Shown one piece after another: positions 26,058 to 35,103 of a DNA stretch of 64,000 nucleotides. The translations under genes and the position numbers were made by a program. Each line of letters begins with the position of its first letter. Within the stretch, counting starts at the first letter, position 1. The notes under the pieces were generated by a model that was not told where the DNA came from, ran no database searches, and saw only the letters and a program-made list of their open reading frames with translations. The DNA comes from an uncultured Sutterella sp. (GTDB lineage Bacteria > Pseudomonadota > Gammaproteobacteria > Burkholderiales > Burkholderiaceae_F), in assembly GCA_905197905.1 (NCBI GenBank), contig CAJKAP010000002.1, positions 124,001 to 188,000 of the forward strand. Direction: 5' to 3'.

Positions 26058-26081
26058 GAGGAGGGTATACAAACCATCCTC
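26058..26081 (-). terminator. Terminator after tRNA-Gln
   Basis: GAGGAGGG and CCATCCTC pair with one mismatch around 8 bases; the minus-strand tail is TTTTTG. It lies 16 bases past the tRNA 3' end, before prs. Confidence 0.65.
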
Positions 26082-26096
26082 CCTATTCGTTGTAAA

Positions 26097-26174
26097 TGGC
26101 AGGGGTAGAAGGATTCGAACCTTCGAATGTCGGAATCAAAATCCGATGCCTTGGGCCAGCTTGGCTATACCCCT
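26097..26174 (-). tRNA. tRNA-Gln(TTG)
   Basis: Minus strand. The acceptor stem is AGGGGTA / TACCCCT with discriminator G and an encoded CCA (26097-26099). The anticodon stem-loop is TCGGA-TTTTGAT-TCCGA, anticodon TTG. The T arm contains GGTTCGAATCC. It lies 11 bp downstream of the ispE start side in the conserved ispE-tRNA-Gln-prs order, 10 bases after ispE ends at 26185. Confidence 0.96.
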
Positions 26175-26184
26175 GTCATGTATT

Positions 26185-27063
26185 CTAGTCATCGAGCCAT
26201 TGTGCCAGAGGATGCTCCGACAAGGACTCTGTAATGAACCCAACCCATGAATCAGGCATTCCAGTAAAGACGGTTTGTACCATAGGATCTTCACTAGAGC
26301 GGGCAACACCAAACACGGCGCTACCCGAACCTGTCATTCGCGGCTCTGTATATGGAGTTAACCATTGGAGAGCATTCGCTATCTCAGGCTCATAGGACGC
26401 AGCGACTGGCTCTAGGTCATTATGACCATATAATTGCGGCCAGTTAGTTTTAACTGCGTCAATGAAGGGTTGTATTTTCGTGGATTCAGTGTCCCTTGTC
26501 AAGGCTGGGCTAGCGAAAATTTTCGCCGTAGAAACGGATTTTCCTGGCCAGACGACAAAAAAACGAGTTTTCGGGATAGAAACGGGTGTTTGTACTTCGC
26601 CGATGCCTTCGACAAAGGCATTGCGACCAAAAATAAAGAAGGGAACATCAGCTCCTAGACGAACTCCCAATTCACAGAGAGCACGACGAGAAAGGTTCAG
26701 ATTCCAAAGCGTATTGAGTCCCATTAACGTAGTGGCGGCATCTGAGCTTCCTCCGCCCATGCCAGCTCCACTGGGAATCGTTTTTTGGACGCGAATACGC
26801 ACTCCTCTCTCTATATGATAAGTGTCTTTGAGAAGAAGCGCCGCTCGCACGCATAGATCTTCTTCAGGATTACCGACAATGTCTCCTGTGCGTTCAATAT
26901 TTACATTTTCGAGTAGCTCAAGATCGATCGTATCTTTGCGGTCAATCAGGATGAACACCGACTCCAGAAGATGTTTTTTGTCTTCTCGCTGTCCGACGAC
27001 GTGCAAAAATAAATTTAACTTTGCAGGGGCGGGTAAGCCATAAAGCGCATTCAGAGAGGTCAT
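26185..27063 (-). CDS. ispE: 4-diphosphocytidyl-2-C-methyl-D-erythritol kinase
   Basis: A 292-residue GHMP kinase (283 in E. coli). It begins with PAPAKLNLFLHVVGQRED, and the ATP-binding glycine loop is IPSGAGMGGGSSDAA; a late motif is TGSGSAVFG. It phosphorylates CDP-methylerythritol in the non-mevalonate isoprenoid pathway. It starts 12 bp after lolB and is followed by tRNA-Gln. Confidence 0.95.
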   Translation of the reverse strand: MTSLNALYGLPAPAKLNLFLHVVGQREDKKHLLESVFILIDRKDTIDLELLENVNIERTGDIVGNPEEDLCVRAALLLKDTYHIERGVRIRVQKTIPSGAGMGGGSSDAATTLMGLNTLWNLNLSRRALCELGVRLGADVPFFIFGRNAFVEGIGEVQTPVSIPKTRFFVVWPGKSVSTAKIFASPALTRDTESTKIQPFIDAVKTNWPQLYGHNDLEPVAASYEPEIANALQWLTPYTEPRMTGSGSAVFGVARSSEDPMVQTVFTGMPDSWVGFITESLSEHPLAQWLDD

Positions 27064-27075
27064 CGCAAGTATTTC

Positions 27076-27585
27076 TTAGTCAATGACAACGGAGAGAGTT
27101 TTGAGGTTCATGGGAACCTTAGGCGTAATTTTGAGTACCTTGATACGCCCGTCTGGGTGGCGAGAAAGAACCTGGATATCCCAGAACTGGGATAATTTTG
27201 ACTGTTCAGGAAGTTTCCCCGACTTCAGTAAGTCCCCAAAGTTGTCAATCGGCATAGAAAAGCCAAGTGCTGAATAAAGAAGGTCTGCCGTTGAGGTATT
27301 GCAAGTAGACTCCTGATCTTGTTTGCTTAAACAAACAAGAGAGGGCTTCATGTCAATACGTGCGAGAATGCCGTTGAGAGGCGTAAGCAAATCTAATTGA
27401 GAGTTCTCTCCAAATTCTCGGTATTGAAAGCGCCCACTTTCTGAATGATCTTTGCTGTCATTGCTTGTATACGTAAGCGTAAATCGTCCGCCTTGTTCGT
27501 AAGAGTATTGAGGCAAAAGAGCGCAGGCGTTTAGTAGCAGAGTAGTGCAGAGAGCACAGAAAAAAAGGCGATTAATTTTTAGCAT
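27076..27585 (-). CDS. lolB: Outer-membrane lipoprotein LolB
   Basis: A 169-residue lipoprotein, shorter than the 207 of E. coli LolB. The lipobox is LLLNAC, so Cys21 should be acylated. The body has RFQYREFGENSQLDLLTPL and GFSMPIDNF, matching LolB. It receives lipoproteins from LolA and inserts them in the outer membrane. Sequence similarity is modest but gene order (TPR protein, lolB, ispE) is diagnostic. Confidence 0.88.
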   Translation of the reverse strand: MLKINRLFFCALCTTLLLNACALLPQYSYEQGGRFTLTYTSNDSKDHSESGRFQYREFGENSQLDLLTPLNGILARIDMKPSLVCLSKQDQESTCNTSTADLLYSALGFSMPIDNFGDLLKSGKLPEQSKLSQFWDIQVLSRHPDGRIKVLKITPKVPMNLKTLSVVID

Positions 27586-27613
27586 ATGACCATCGAAAAG
27601 TGTCGATCAAAGA

Positions 27614-29362
27614 TTACTGTGACAGGAGTTTCAGGCGTTTCCCTAACTCGGTAATTTGTGGATCGTCAGGGAGGCGCCGCGAAAGTTCATTGAAAACAGA
27701 CAGAGCTTCCTCTTGGCGCCCCAACGCCACCAAAATGTCTAACATGTGGATGATTACAATGCGGTGAAAACCACTACGCATTGCAGCTAGAGCAAAATAG
27801 TAGGCCTGTTCTTTTCGGCCTTCGCGAAAGCATAGCCAAGCCATGCTGTCGAGCATTTGCCAATCCAGTGGCTTTTGGCGGTATGCGTTTTCAATCAAAC
27901 GTCGCGCTTCGGGCAGATTGATTCCCTTTTCAGCATAATAGTAGCCAAGACCGTTTGATGCGAAAGCATCATCGGGATCTATGTCCAATATATGACGCAA
28001 AACCCTTTCTGCTTCAGAAAGGTGTTCTTGGCGCTGATAAATCAAAGCAAGGTGATAGAGAATATCGGTGTTATCAGGATCTTTGTCGAGGATTTTTTCC
28101 AGGATAGCAATAGCCTTATCAGCTTGATTTGTCTTGAGCAAAATCTCAATACGCGCATTGAAATAGATGCGCTCGTTATTTGGATCCTTTTCAATGGCAT
28201 TGAGGAGAACTGACTCGGCGGTATCTGGTTTACCAGCTTTGAACCAAGCGACGGTTTCTTGAATACGAATATCCGAAGCGTTTTGCTTTGGATTGTAGCG
28301 AGCGAGCGCTTTAGCTTCGCCAACATAGTCTTTTAGGTTGTCATAGACCATGGCCAGATGTAGCCACACATCGTCCAGAGACCAGTCATAACGCGGGTTT
28401 TTAGCCTGACCTGCTGTGATATAGCTATTAAAAAGTTTTTTGGCTAGCTCAAAGTCTTTACTTTCAACAGCGAGTTCCCCCGCGTTATAAAGAACGGTAG
28501 GGCTATCTGGGTCTATGTCGATTGCTTCATGGATTTGCTCTAGTGCTAAGTCAGCGTGACCAGAGCGCACCAAAATTTTCCCATACATGAGGCGTGCTAC
28601 CGTTGAACTGGGGTTGGCGTCAATCACCGTTTCCAAAATGCGTTGACTTTTTTCTGGCATTACAGACCAACAAATATCAGCCGCAGTCGTAGCAAAGTCT
28701 TCATTATCGCTAAACCAAGACAAATCTTTTTGACGAAAAACGAGTCCATTTCCAGGTAGCACAGAAAGGGCCGCCCGGCACGCCTCTTTATCCTCTCCCT
28801 GCCGCTTTTTATAGACAGCCTTAGCCATCACAACAGAGGGATCTGTATCGTACTTTTCCCAGATAGGATCCAGATAGGACTCGAGCCAACTAAGATCTAC
28901 TCTTTCTTGACTCAAATGACGAGTCAGCGTTGCAACATAGCTACCAGGATCTTTACTGTTTTTGGCAACAAATTCATTAAGCAATTGTTGGACTTCGTTT
29001 CCACGCTGGTTTTGAATACTCTTTAAGAGTAAGGTATTGTTCGCGATATGCGCCCCAGGGTCCATTGAAGTCCAAATTTTTGTGGCTTCAATAATCTGTT
29101 TGTCGGATTGTGTTTTGAGAGCTGCGGACCAAGCGAGTTCAGCAATACTGTTATTGTGGAGCTTTTCAGCTGCGCTTTTTAGCATCTCGTAGGCCATCTG
29201 GTTATCGCCATCACTCAAAGCAATATTACCCAGCAAAAGCTGGTAAAGTGTGAGCCCTGGTTCTGCGAGATCAGTCGAGGACTGCTCTTCTGCTAGAACT
29301 TCTGTATTGGTACCGAGCCAAAGTAAAAACAGGGTGGCAAAGTAGGTGAACGAACGAGGCAT
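27614..29362 (-). CDS. Exported tetratricopeptide-repeat protein
   Basis: A 582-residue protein with a signal peptide (about 1-24, cleavage near VLA) and TPR motifs over most of its length. Several units follow the A-x3-L-G/A/Y spacing, for example ERIYFNARIEILLKTNQADKAIAILEKIL and the next unit from DILYHLALIY. Its substrate is unknown; proteins at this place upstream of lolB are conserved in betaproteobacteria and likely act in the periplasm. ATG 29362 has GGA upstream; a longer frame reaching 29464 would overlap mutY and spoil the signal peptide. Confidence 0.8.
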   Translation of the reverse strand: MPRSFTYFATLFLLWLGTNTEVLAEEQSSTDLAEPGLTLYQLLLGNIALSDGDNQMAYEMLKSAAEKLHNNSIAELAWSAALKTQSDKQIIEATKIWTSMDPGAHIANNTLLLKSIQNQRGNEVQQLLNEFVAKNSKDPGSYVATLTRHLSQERVDLSWLESYLDPIWEKYDTDPSVVMAKAVYKKRQGEDKEACRAALSVLPGNGLVFRQKDLSWFSDNEDFATTAADICWSVMPEKSQRILETVIDANPSSTVARLMYGKILVRSGHADLALEQIHEAIDIDPDSPTVLYNAGELAVESKDFELAKKLFNSYITAGQAKNPRYDWSLDDVWLHLAMVYDNLKDYVGEAKALARYNPKQNASDIRIQETVAWFKAGKPDTAESVLLNAIEKDPNNERIYFNARIEILLKTNQADKAIAILEKILDKDPDNTDILYHLALIYQRQEHLSEAERVLRHILDIDPDDAFASNGLGYYYAEKGINLPEARRLIENAYRQKPLDWQMLDSMAWLCFREGRKEQAYYFALAAMRSGFHRIVIIHMLDILVALGRQEEALSVFNELSRRLPDDPQITELGKRLKLLSQ

Positions 29363-29446
29363 GAGAATCCACAAAAAGGGGACGTGTATGATGGCGTATA
29401 TTTTAATCAAAGCGATACGGGATATCAGGAGATAAAGAGGTGAATC

Positions 29447-30619
29447 GTGAATAAAACGAATCAAGTTGCAAGAGAGCTTGTCTGCTCAGGGGTGGATAAG
29501 CAGTTCGCGCGTACTCTTTTGAGCTGGTATAAAACGTACGGCCGTCATTCACTCCCGTGGCAAAAGAACAACGACTGGTATTCTCGCCTTCTTTCAGAGA
29601 TTATGCTCCAACAGACGCAGGTGCAAACGGTAATTCCCTATTTTGAAAAATTTCTTGCTGCATACCCAACTGCTAATAAGCTTGCTAAAGCCGAAGATGA
29701 CGACGTAATGAAGCTATGGGCTGGTCTTGGCTACTATGCACGTTGTAGAAACCTTTTGAAAGCCGTTCGAATCGTTGAATTTGACAGAGGCGGTACTCCT
29801 CCATCTACAGCAGAGGAATGGGTCAAACTTCCTGGAGTAGGTCCCTCTACAGCTGGTGCGCTTGCCGCGTTTGTGAATGGGGAACGCGCAGTTATGTGTG
29901 ACGGCAATGTCCAGCGTACTCTTTCAAGAATTTTTGCGATTGAGGGTTACCCTGGATTGAAGTGCTTCAATAAAGAGGTTTGGGCTAAGGCTGAGACACT
30001 ATTGCCAGAAAGTGTTGATATGGGAGATTATACTCAAGCGCTCATGGACTTTGGCTCTATGGTCTGTAATCGTAAACCTAATTGTTCTTCTTGCCCAATG
30101 AGAAGCATTTGCCAGGCGTATGCTAAGGGGACTCCAACAGCTTATCCCCAAAAGAAGCCAAAGCGCGAGCGCCCAATCAAGATGGTCAAAGTCGCGATTT
30201 ACGTATCCCGCTACCTTGGTACGCTAAGTATATGGCTGAAAAAACGCACTAAAACAAAAATTTGGAATGAGTTATGGTGCCCCGAAATGACGAGTTTTGT
30301 TGCTGCAGGCTCTCCTCTTCCAGAGTTACAACTATTTGAAGACTGCGTAAGGGCTACGACGACGTTACCGATCGTGACTCATGATTTCACGCATTTTCGT
30401 TTGATTATCGCTCCAATATTGGTTGAAATAGGCGGCGATCTCTGCGAGATTAGCTCGGGGGATGAGGAGGACTTTGAAGATGACAATCGTCCGTTCTCTT
30501 GGCTAGAAGAGCAAGGTTTTGAGAGCTTTAATTCGAATCCCAATTGCTGGCCAGCACTACCAGCTCCAATTAAAACCATATTGGAGGCTCTTTTCGCATC
30601 AGACGCTAAAGTTGCTTAG
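29447..30619 (+). CDS. mutY: A/G-specific adenine glycosylase MutY
   Basis: A 390-residue DNA glycosylase (350 in E. coli). The helix-hairpin-helix region has LPGVGPSTAGAL; catalytic residues are Glu51 in LSEIMLQQTQV and Asp152 in CDGNVQRTL. The 4Fe-4S cysteines are 207, 213, 216 and 222, the first spacing one residue shorter than the usual Cx6Cx2Cx5C. The C-terminal NUDIX-like part checks for 8-oxoguanine. It removes adenine mispaired with 8-oxoG. The start is GTG with AGAGG upstream. Its stop overlaps that of convergent rapZ. Confidence 0.93.
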   Translation: MNKTNQVARELVCSGVDKQFARTLLSWYKTYGRHSLPWQKNNDWYSRLLSEIMLQQTQVQTVIPYFEKFLAAYPTANKLAKAEDDDVMKLWAGLGYYARCRNLLKAVRIVEFDRGGTPPSTAEEWVKLPGVGPSTAGALAAFVNGERAVMCDGNVQRTLSRIFAIEGYPGLKCFNKEVWAKAETLLPESVDMGDYTQALMDFGSMVCNRKPNCSSCPMRSICQAYAKGTPTAYPQKKPKRERPIKMVKVAIYVSRYLGTLSIWLKKRTKTKIWNELWCPEMTSFVAAGSPLPELQLFEDCVRATTTLPIVTHDFTHFRLIIAPILVEIGGDLCEISSGDEEDFEDDNRPFSWLEEQGFESFNSNPNCWPALPAPIKTILEALFASDAKVA

Positions 30620-31512
30620 AGTGTTTGGGCGCTTTTTTGTGCGTTGAGTAATGAACTCTGTTCAATGATGCGATGACGCACGATAGTGGGATATCTCCGT
30701 TCAAAGTGCCTAGCAAGTGTTTCGGCTACATAGACCGAGCGGTGTTGTCCGCCAGTGCACCCAATTGCAATGGTGAGGTAGTGGCGATTCTGTTGTAAGT
30801 AAGAGGGTAACCACTTTTCAAGGAATTGGCTGATGTCGATCAGCATTTCACCGACTTGTGGTTTGCCAAGCATAAATTGAACAATTGCTTCATCTCGTCC
30901 GGTTAGAGGGCGCAATGCAGGGTCGTAATAGGGGTTGGGGAGACAACGCACATCGAAGACCAGGTCGGCGGTAATGGGAATCCCGTGCTTAAAAGCAAAA
31001 GACTCAAAAGTGAGCGTCATTTCCGCGTGGGGTGCCCCGATAAACTGCTGAACCCATTTGCGAAGTTGCGCTGGCAATAAGGCTGTTGTATCCATGATAG
31101 CTGCGAACTCTGTGATAGGTTCGAGCATTTCACGCTCTCTCTGGATGGCTTCTTGTAAAGAGAGTAAATGATCATGGCGTTGAGCGTGTGTACAAAGCGG
31201 ATGGCGGCGTCTTGTCTCTGAGAAGCGTTTGACCAATTCTTCCTGAGAGGCAGTTAAGAACAAAACGCGGACGTCTACTCCTCCATCTTGCAAAGAGTTG
31301 AGTGCTTGAAGCGCGTGGTCAAACGTGACCTGACTTCGCGCATCAATGGCGACAGCAACATTCTCTGTGCCGCGCGAAGCAAGCCCTTCTACAACGGTCA
31401 CCAAAAAATCAGCAGGAAGGTTGTCGATACAGTAGTAGCCACAATCTTCTAGCTGTCGAATTACGATCGATTTCCCTGCACCAGACATCCCGGTGACGAG
31501 CGTGAGTTGCAT
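30616..31512 (-). CDS. rapZ: RNase adapter protein RapZ
   Basis: A 298-residue P-loop protein (284 in E. coli) with Walker A GMSGAGKS at the N-terminus and the family motif FDVRCLPNPYYDPALRPLTG. The C-terminal domain has GCTGGQHRSVYVAE. In enterics it binds small RNAs and glucosamine-6-phosphate and guides RNase E cleavage of GlmZ; in betaproteobacteria the role is less defined. It is downstream of ptsN. The hprK gene usually found before it is missing. Confidence 0.92.
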   Translation of the reverse strand: MQLTLVTGMSGAGKSIVIRQLEDCGYYCIDNLPADFLVTVVEGLASRGTENVAVAIDARSQVTFDHALQALNSLQDGGVDVRVLFLTASQEELVKRFSETRRRHPLCTHAQRHDHLLSLQEAIQREREMLEPITEFAAIMDTTALLPAQLRKWVQQFIGAPHAEMTLTFESFAFKHGIPITADLVFDVRCLPNPYYDPALRPLTGRDEAIVQFMLGKPQVGEMLIDISQFLEKWLPSYLQQNRHYLTIAIGCTGGQHRSVYVAETLARHFERRYPTIVRHRIIEQSSLLNAQKSAQTL

Positions 31513-31547
31513 GATGTAGATCCTTTTCTTGAATAAAGGGTTCCGCG

Positions 31548-32057
31548 TTACTGGGTGTCGCTTTCCTCAGGTGAGTCTATTACATCTTCCTCGTCGCCTA
31601 AAGGGGACTCCCAACCCGCAATTGTTTCGCACAAGCTCAAAGGCGTTTCACAGGTGAACAGTGCTTGGCGCATATCCTTATCGTCCAAAAGTAAACATAG
31701 TTCTTTAAGGATATTGCTGTACTGCTCCTTGATTCCCGAAGGGACGAGCACAAAGAAAAAGAGTTGGACGGATTTTCCGTCAGGAGCATCTAATTCAAGC
31801 GGCGTTTTGGAGCGAATAAAAGCGAGTACTGGTTTTTCAAGATCATCAAGGCTACCGTGTGGAATAGCAGAGCCACGACCAACACACGTACAACCTAATT
31901 TTTCACGTGCAAAAAGAGCATCGAAAGCATCTGTATGAGGGATTCCATACGTATTCTCAAAAAGGATGGATGCTTCTTCAAACAAGCGTTTTCGACTAAT
32001 TACCTCTAGATCGAGGAGAACATTACCGATAGCAAGTAATGGAGATAAATGGTTCAT
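31548..32057 (-). CDS. ptsN: PTS IIA-like nitrogen-regulatory protein PtsN (EIIA-Ntr)
   Basis: A 169-residue EIIA domain (163 in E. coli). The phosphoryl-accepting His lies in GRGSAIPHGSL; FFVLVPSGIKEQYSNILKEL is also typical. EIIA-Ntr accepts phosphate from NPr and adjusts nitrogen, potassium and envelope control. An acidic tail ends the protein. ATG 32057 fits the family; the frame is open 24 codons further upstream. It lies about 100 bp after rpoN; hpf, usually between them, is absent. Confidence 0.9.
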   Translation of the reverse strand: MNHLSPLLAIGNVLLDLEVISRKRLFEEASILFENTYGIPHTDAFDALFAREKLGCTCVGRGSAIPHGSLDDLEKPVLAFIRSKTPLELDAPDGKSVQLFFFVLVPSGIKEQYSNILKELCLLLDDKDMRQALFTCETPLSLCETIAGWESPLGDEEDVIDSPEESDTQ

Positions 32058-32157
32058 GAAATAGTATCCGTATCCCTCTCTACAAGAGTAGAGTTGGGTC
32101 GTAAAAAAGACCTCACGAGTTGAGATCAATCTAATTTCTCTCAGTCTAGCGAAAAAC

Positions 32158-33585
32158 CTAAGACTTGTCAGGTGCGGCGTGAAGGCGGCGCTCGCGTGTT
32201 GATGGAATCCCTAGTGTTTGTCGATATTTAGCAACCGTTCGTCTTGCAACGGTATAGCCCACTGCGTCTAGTTTACTGACCAAGGCATCATCAGAAAGAG
32301 GTTTCGTTGGAGACTCTTGGCGAATGAATTCTGCGATGTAGTCTTCTACTGCCTTTGTAGTACCAGAGGGAATCAAATCCGAAAGCGCAAAAGTTCCCCG
32401 AGAGCAAATGAAATATTTTCCGGTAAGCGCACGAGAAATCGTCGATTCCGAAAGGCAAAGAGCTTGAGCAATATCTTTTTGAAGTATCGGCTTTAAGCCA
32501 CATTCTCCAGAAGAAAAAAAATCTCGTTGTGTTTCTGCGAGGAACTTAGCAACACGTAAAAGTGTTTGATTTCTGGCCTCAATGTCGTGTACCAATTGTT
32601 TGGCCTCTTTGAGATAGAGACCCAGTTGTTCTGCAGAAACAGTAGCTCGTAGCTCTGCTATTTTTCTCTCAGACGAAAGTTTCAGTGAGAAGAGAGATTG
32701 CCGCAAGAGCCGGACAGAAAGTCTTTCTCCAGCGAGCTCAATCTGAAGCTCTGGTGTTATATAAGAAGGGCGTTCTCCAGCGGTATTGACGATGGGGTAG
32801 GGGTTAAGAGAACGAATTAAATTGCAAGCATTCTCTAGAACCTCGATAGAAACCTTGAGCTCTTGATGAAGGGAATCGTAGGCGTTTTTTGAAACTTCAT
32901 AGAGGTGCGAAGAAATGAGCGTACGTAAGAGTTCTTTATGTGGCGCGAGGCCCTTTTCACTGTCCATTGCATCAATTTGTAGAAATAGGGATTCTTCAAC
33001 ACTACTGGCTCCAATCCCTGTAGGACCAATACGTCGTAAGGTTTGTAGTGCATCTTTCCAATCCGAGGCAGACACATCAACCCCCTCGTTAGCGACGTAA
33101 TCACTATAAGCTTGAGAGATAGCCACTAAGGGTTCATCTAAAAGCCCGTGATCGTTTAGCTCAGAAACTAGACAGGAAGCAAGGGAAAGGGTTTTGTCAC
33201 TAACGTTGAGACAGCGCAGTTCAGAAAGAAGTTCATCTTTAAAATCGGGTGCTTCAGCAGCTATATTCGAGAACCAATCCTCGTCCCTTTCTAGAGTGGT
33301 TTGATGTTCAAAAACGTAGTCTAGAGATTCTTCAACAGTATCGATATCCGCATCAACATTGTCAATGCGCTCGTCTTGTTCTATGGGAGAGGATAGATTT
33401 TCTTGGAGGAGTTCTTCTTCCGCGCTGTATTCCAGTAAAGGATTATCTGCGAGGGCAAGTTCCACTCGAGCCTGCAGTTCAGTTGAAGACATCTGCAGAC
33501 ATTCGAGTGAAGAGAGCTGTTCCGAAAAAAGAGATTGAGTTTGTTTGCCAGTTTGAACTAGTGCGGGTTTCATGCTTGAGGTCAT
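32158..33585 (-). CDS. rpoN: RNA polymerase sigma-54 factor RpoN
   Basis: A 475-residue sigma-54 (477 in E. coli). The N-terminal activator-contacting region is Gln/Leu-rich (QSLFSEQLSSLECLQMSS), followed by an acidic linker, the core-binding region and a helix-turn-helix near 375-400. The RpoN box is ARRTVAKYR at about 447-455, which reads the -24 element. Its ATG directly follows the lptB stop (TAAATG). A matching promoter precedes gltI in this window. Confidence 0.95.
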   Translation of the reverse strand: MTSSMKPALVQTGKQTQSLFSEQLSSLECLQMSSTELQARVELALADNPLLEYSAEEELLQENLSSPIEQDERIDNVDADIDTVEESLDYVFEHQTTLERDEDWFSNIAAEAPDFKDELLSELRCLNVSDKTLSLASCLVSELNDHGLLDEPLVAISQAYSDYVANEGVDVSASDWKDALQTLRRIGPTGIGASSVEESLFLQIDAMDSEKGLAPHKELLRTLISSHLYEVSKNAYDSLHQELKVSIEVLENACNLIRSLNPYPIVNTAGERPSYITPELQIELAGERLSVRLLRQSLFSLKLSSERKIAELRATVSAEQLGLYLKEAKQLVHDIEARNQTLLRVAKFLAETQRDFFSSGECGLKPILQKDIAQALCLSESTISRALTGKYFICSRGTFALSDLIPSGTTKAVEDYIAEFIRQESPTKPLSDDALVSKLDAVGYTVARRTVAKYRQTLGIPSTRERRLHAAPDKS

Positions 33586-34350
33586 TTACATGCGGAAGTT
33601 TTCGCCCAAATAGAACGCTCGAACATCAGGATTTTCAATAATGTCGCTAGGGTTTCCTGCGGCTAATACTTGCCCCTCGTTAATGATGTAAGCATGGTCG
33701 CAAATAGCGAGCGTTTCACGCACGTTATGGTCCGTGATAAGAACTCCAATGTTGCGGTCACGTAAAAAGCGAACAATGCGCTGAATTTCGATTACTGCGA
33801 TTGGGTCAACACCTGCAAACGGTTCGTCCAGCAGAATAAAGCGTGGGTTAGCGGCAAGCGCGCGAGCGATTTCCGTACGGCGACGTTCTCCACCAGAGAG
33901 CGACAATGCCATGTTGGTGCGGATATGTTGGATCTGTAATTCAGTGAGAAGACTTTCCAGACGTTTTTCGAGCTCTGCTCCACGCAAAGGCTGGCCATTT
34001 TCGTCTTTCTGAAGTTCAAGGATGGCGCGGATATTGTCTTCGACGCTCAGTTTTCGAAAAACGCTAGCTTCTTGAGGAAGATAGGAAACGCCTAAACGAG
34101 CGCGTTGATAGATCGGCATGTGAGTAAGGGGTTGCCCATCGAGCTCAACAGTGCCTTCATCGCCGACAACGAGACCGACAACCATGTAGAAGGTAGTCGT
34201 TTTCCCGGCACCATTGGGACCGAGCAGCCCGACCACCTCACCGGAGCGAACTTCAAGATCTACGCCTTTGACGACACGGCGAGAACCATAGTGCTTTTTC
34301 AGTCCACGAGCTTGAAGAATATGCTGAGGGACTTCGTTTTCAGAACTCAT
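33586..34350 (-). CDS. lptB: LPS export ABC ATPase LptB
   Basis: A 254-residue ATPase (241 in E. coli). Walker A is GPNGAGKTT, signature LSGGERRRTEIARAL, Walker B FILLDEPFAGVDP, H-loop ITDHNVRETL. It powers LPS extraction from the inner membrane with LptF/G/C. It starts 2 bases after lptA and touches rpoN, so the three are one translation-coupled unit. Confidence 0.96.
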   Translation of the reverse strand: MSSENEVPQHILQARGLKKHYGSRRVVKGVDLEVRSGEVVGLLGPNGAGKTTTFYMVVGLVVGDEGTVELDGQPLTHMPIYQRARLGVSYLPQEASVFRKLSVEDNIRAILELQKDENGQPLRGAELEKRLESLLTELQIQHIRTNMALSLSGGERRRTEIARALAANPRFILLDEPFAGVDPIAVIEIQRIVRFLRDRNIGVLITDHNVRETLAICDHAYIINEGQVLAAGNPSDIIENPDVRAFYLGENFRM

Positions 34351-34352
34351 CG

Positions 34353-34955
34353 TTATTGTCCTTTCGGTTCAGTAATTGTGGTGGTGTTTTGAAGTTCCTG
34401 CTTAGGTGCAGTACCCGTAGCAGGCTTGTCATTGGACTTTCTCGGAGCAATGATAGTGGTCACGCGTTGACGTGTGCCGTTAACGACGCCACCAGAGACT
34501 TCTGAAAGAGCGTTTCGCATATCGTAGGTAATCGTGTCGCCACTCGTCATGTCTTTTTGCACACCATTTTCCGTTCGGCGCAATTCGGCTTGACCTGCTA
34601 GCGTGACACGATCGGTTTCTTCGTCATAAATGATCTGCTTGGCCCTAGCATGCACCCATTCATCAATTTTCGGATCTTTGTTGTCTCGCTTTTGTTTAAA
34701 CGTAGCAAGCGAGCCATCTAAGGTGATGTGGCGATAGCCTTTGGGCGTCACAACGAGTGTGAGTTTGCTACCAGTGAGATGAATAGAGCCCTGATCCACT
34801 ACGACGTTACCAGAGTAGATAGCCGTCTGCTTGACTTCATCACCATTGAATTGGTCAGCATGGATCTCGATCGGCTGGCTACTGTCAGTGGACAGAGCAT
34901 AAGCTTGTGAGAATATCAAAGGAGAAGCGAAAGCGATGAAAAGAAGTTTTTTCAT
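34353..34955 (-). CDS. lptA: LPS transport periplasmic protein LptA
   Basis: A 200-residue protein (185 in E. coli) with signal peptide ending AYA and an OstA/LptA beta-jellyroll domain: PIEIHADQFNGDEVKQTAIYSG-type start, GYRHITLDGSLATFKQ, DRVTLAGQAELRR. It forms the periplasmic LPS bridge between LptC and LptD. A Thr/Lys/Pro-rich tail follows. It is separated from lptC by 148 bp, unusually wide for this cluster. Confidence 0.92.
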   Translation of the reverse strand: MKKLLFIAFASPLIFSQAYALSTDSSQPIEIHADQFNGDEVKQTAIYSGNVVVDQGSIHLTGSKLTLVVTPKGYRHITLDGSLATFKQKRDNKDPKIDEWVHARAKQIIYDEETDRVTLAGQAELRRTENGVQKDMTSGDTITYDMRNALSEVSGGVVNGTRQRVTTIIAPRKSNDKPATGTAPKQELQNTTTITEPKGQ

Positions 34956-35103
34956 AAACTAAATCCACTGCGCAAAAATCGTGATGAGCCAGTGAGCTCT
35001 ACGGAAACATTGTGTTTGTATTGTAGGCTTTTTGCCTTAAAAGTAGGCACAGAAAGTACGGGTTATTGGTGTTTTCTCTGGCCCAGCGTGGCTGAATGCC
35101 AAA

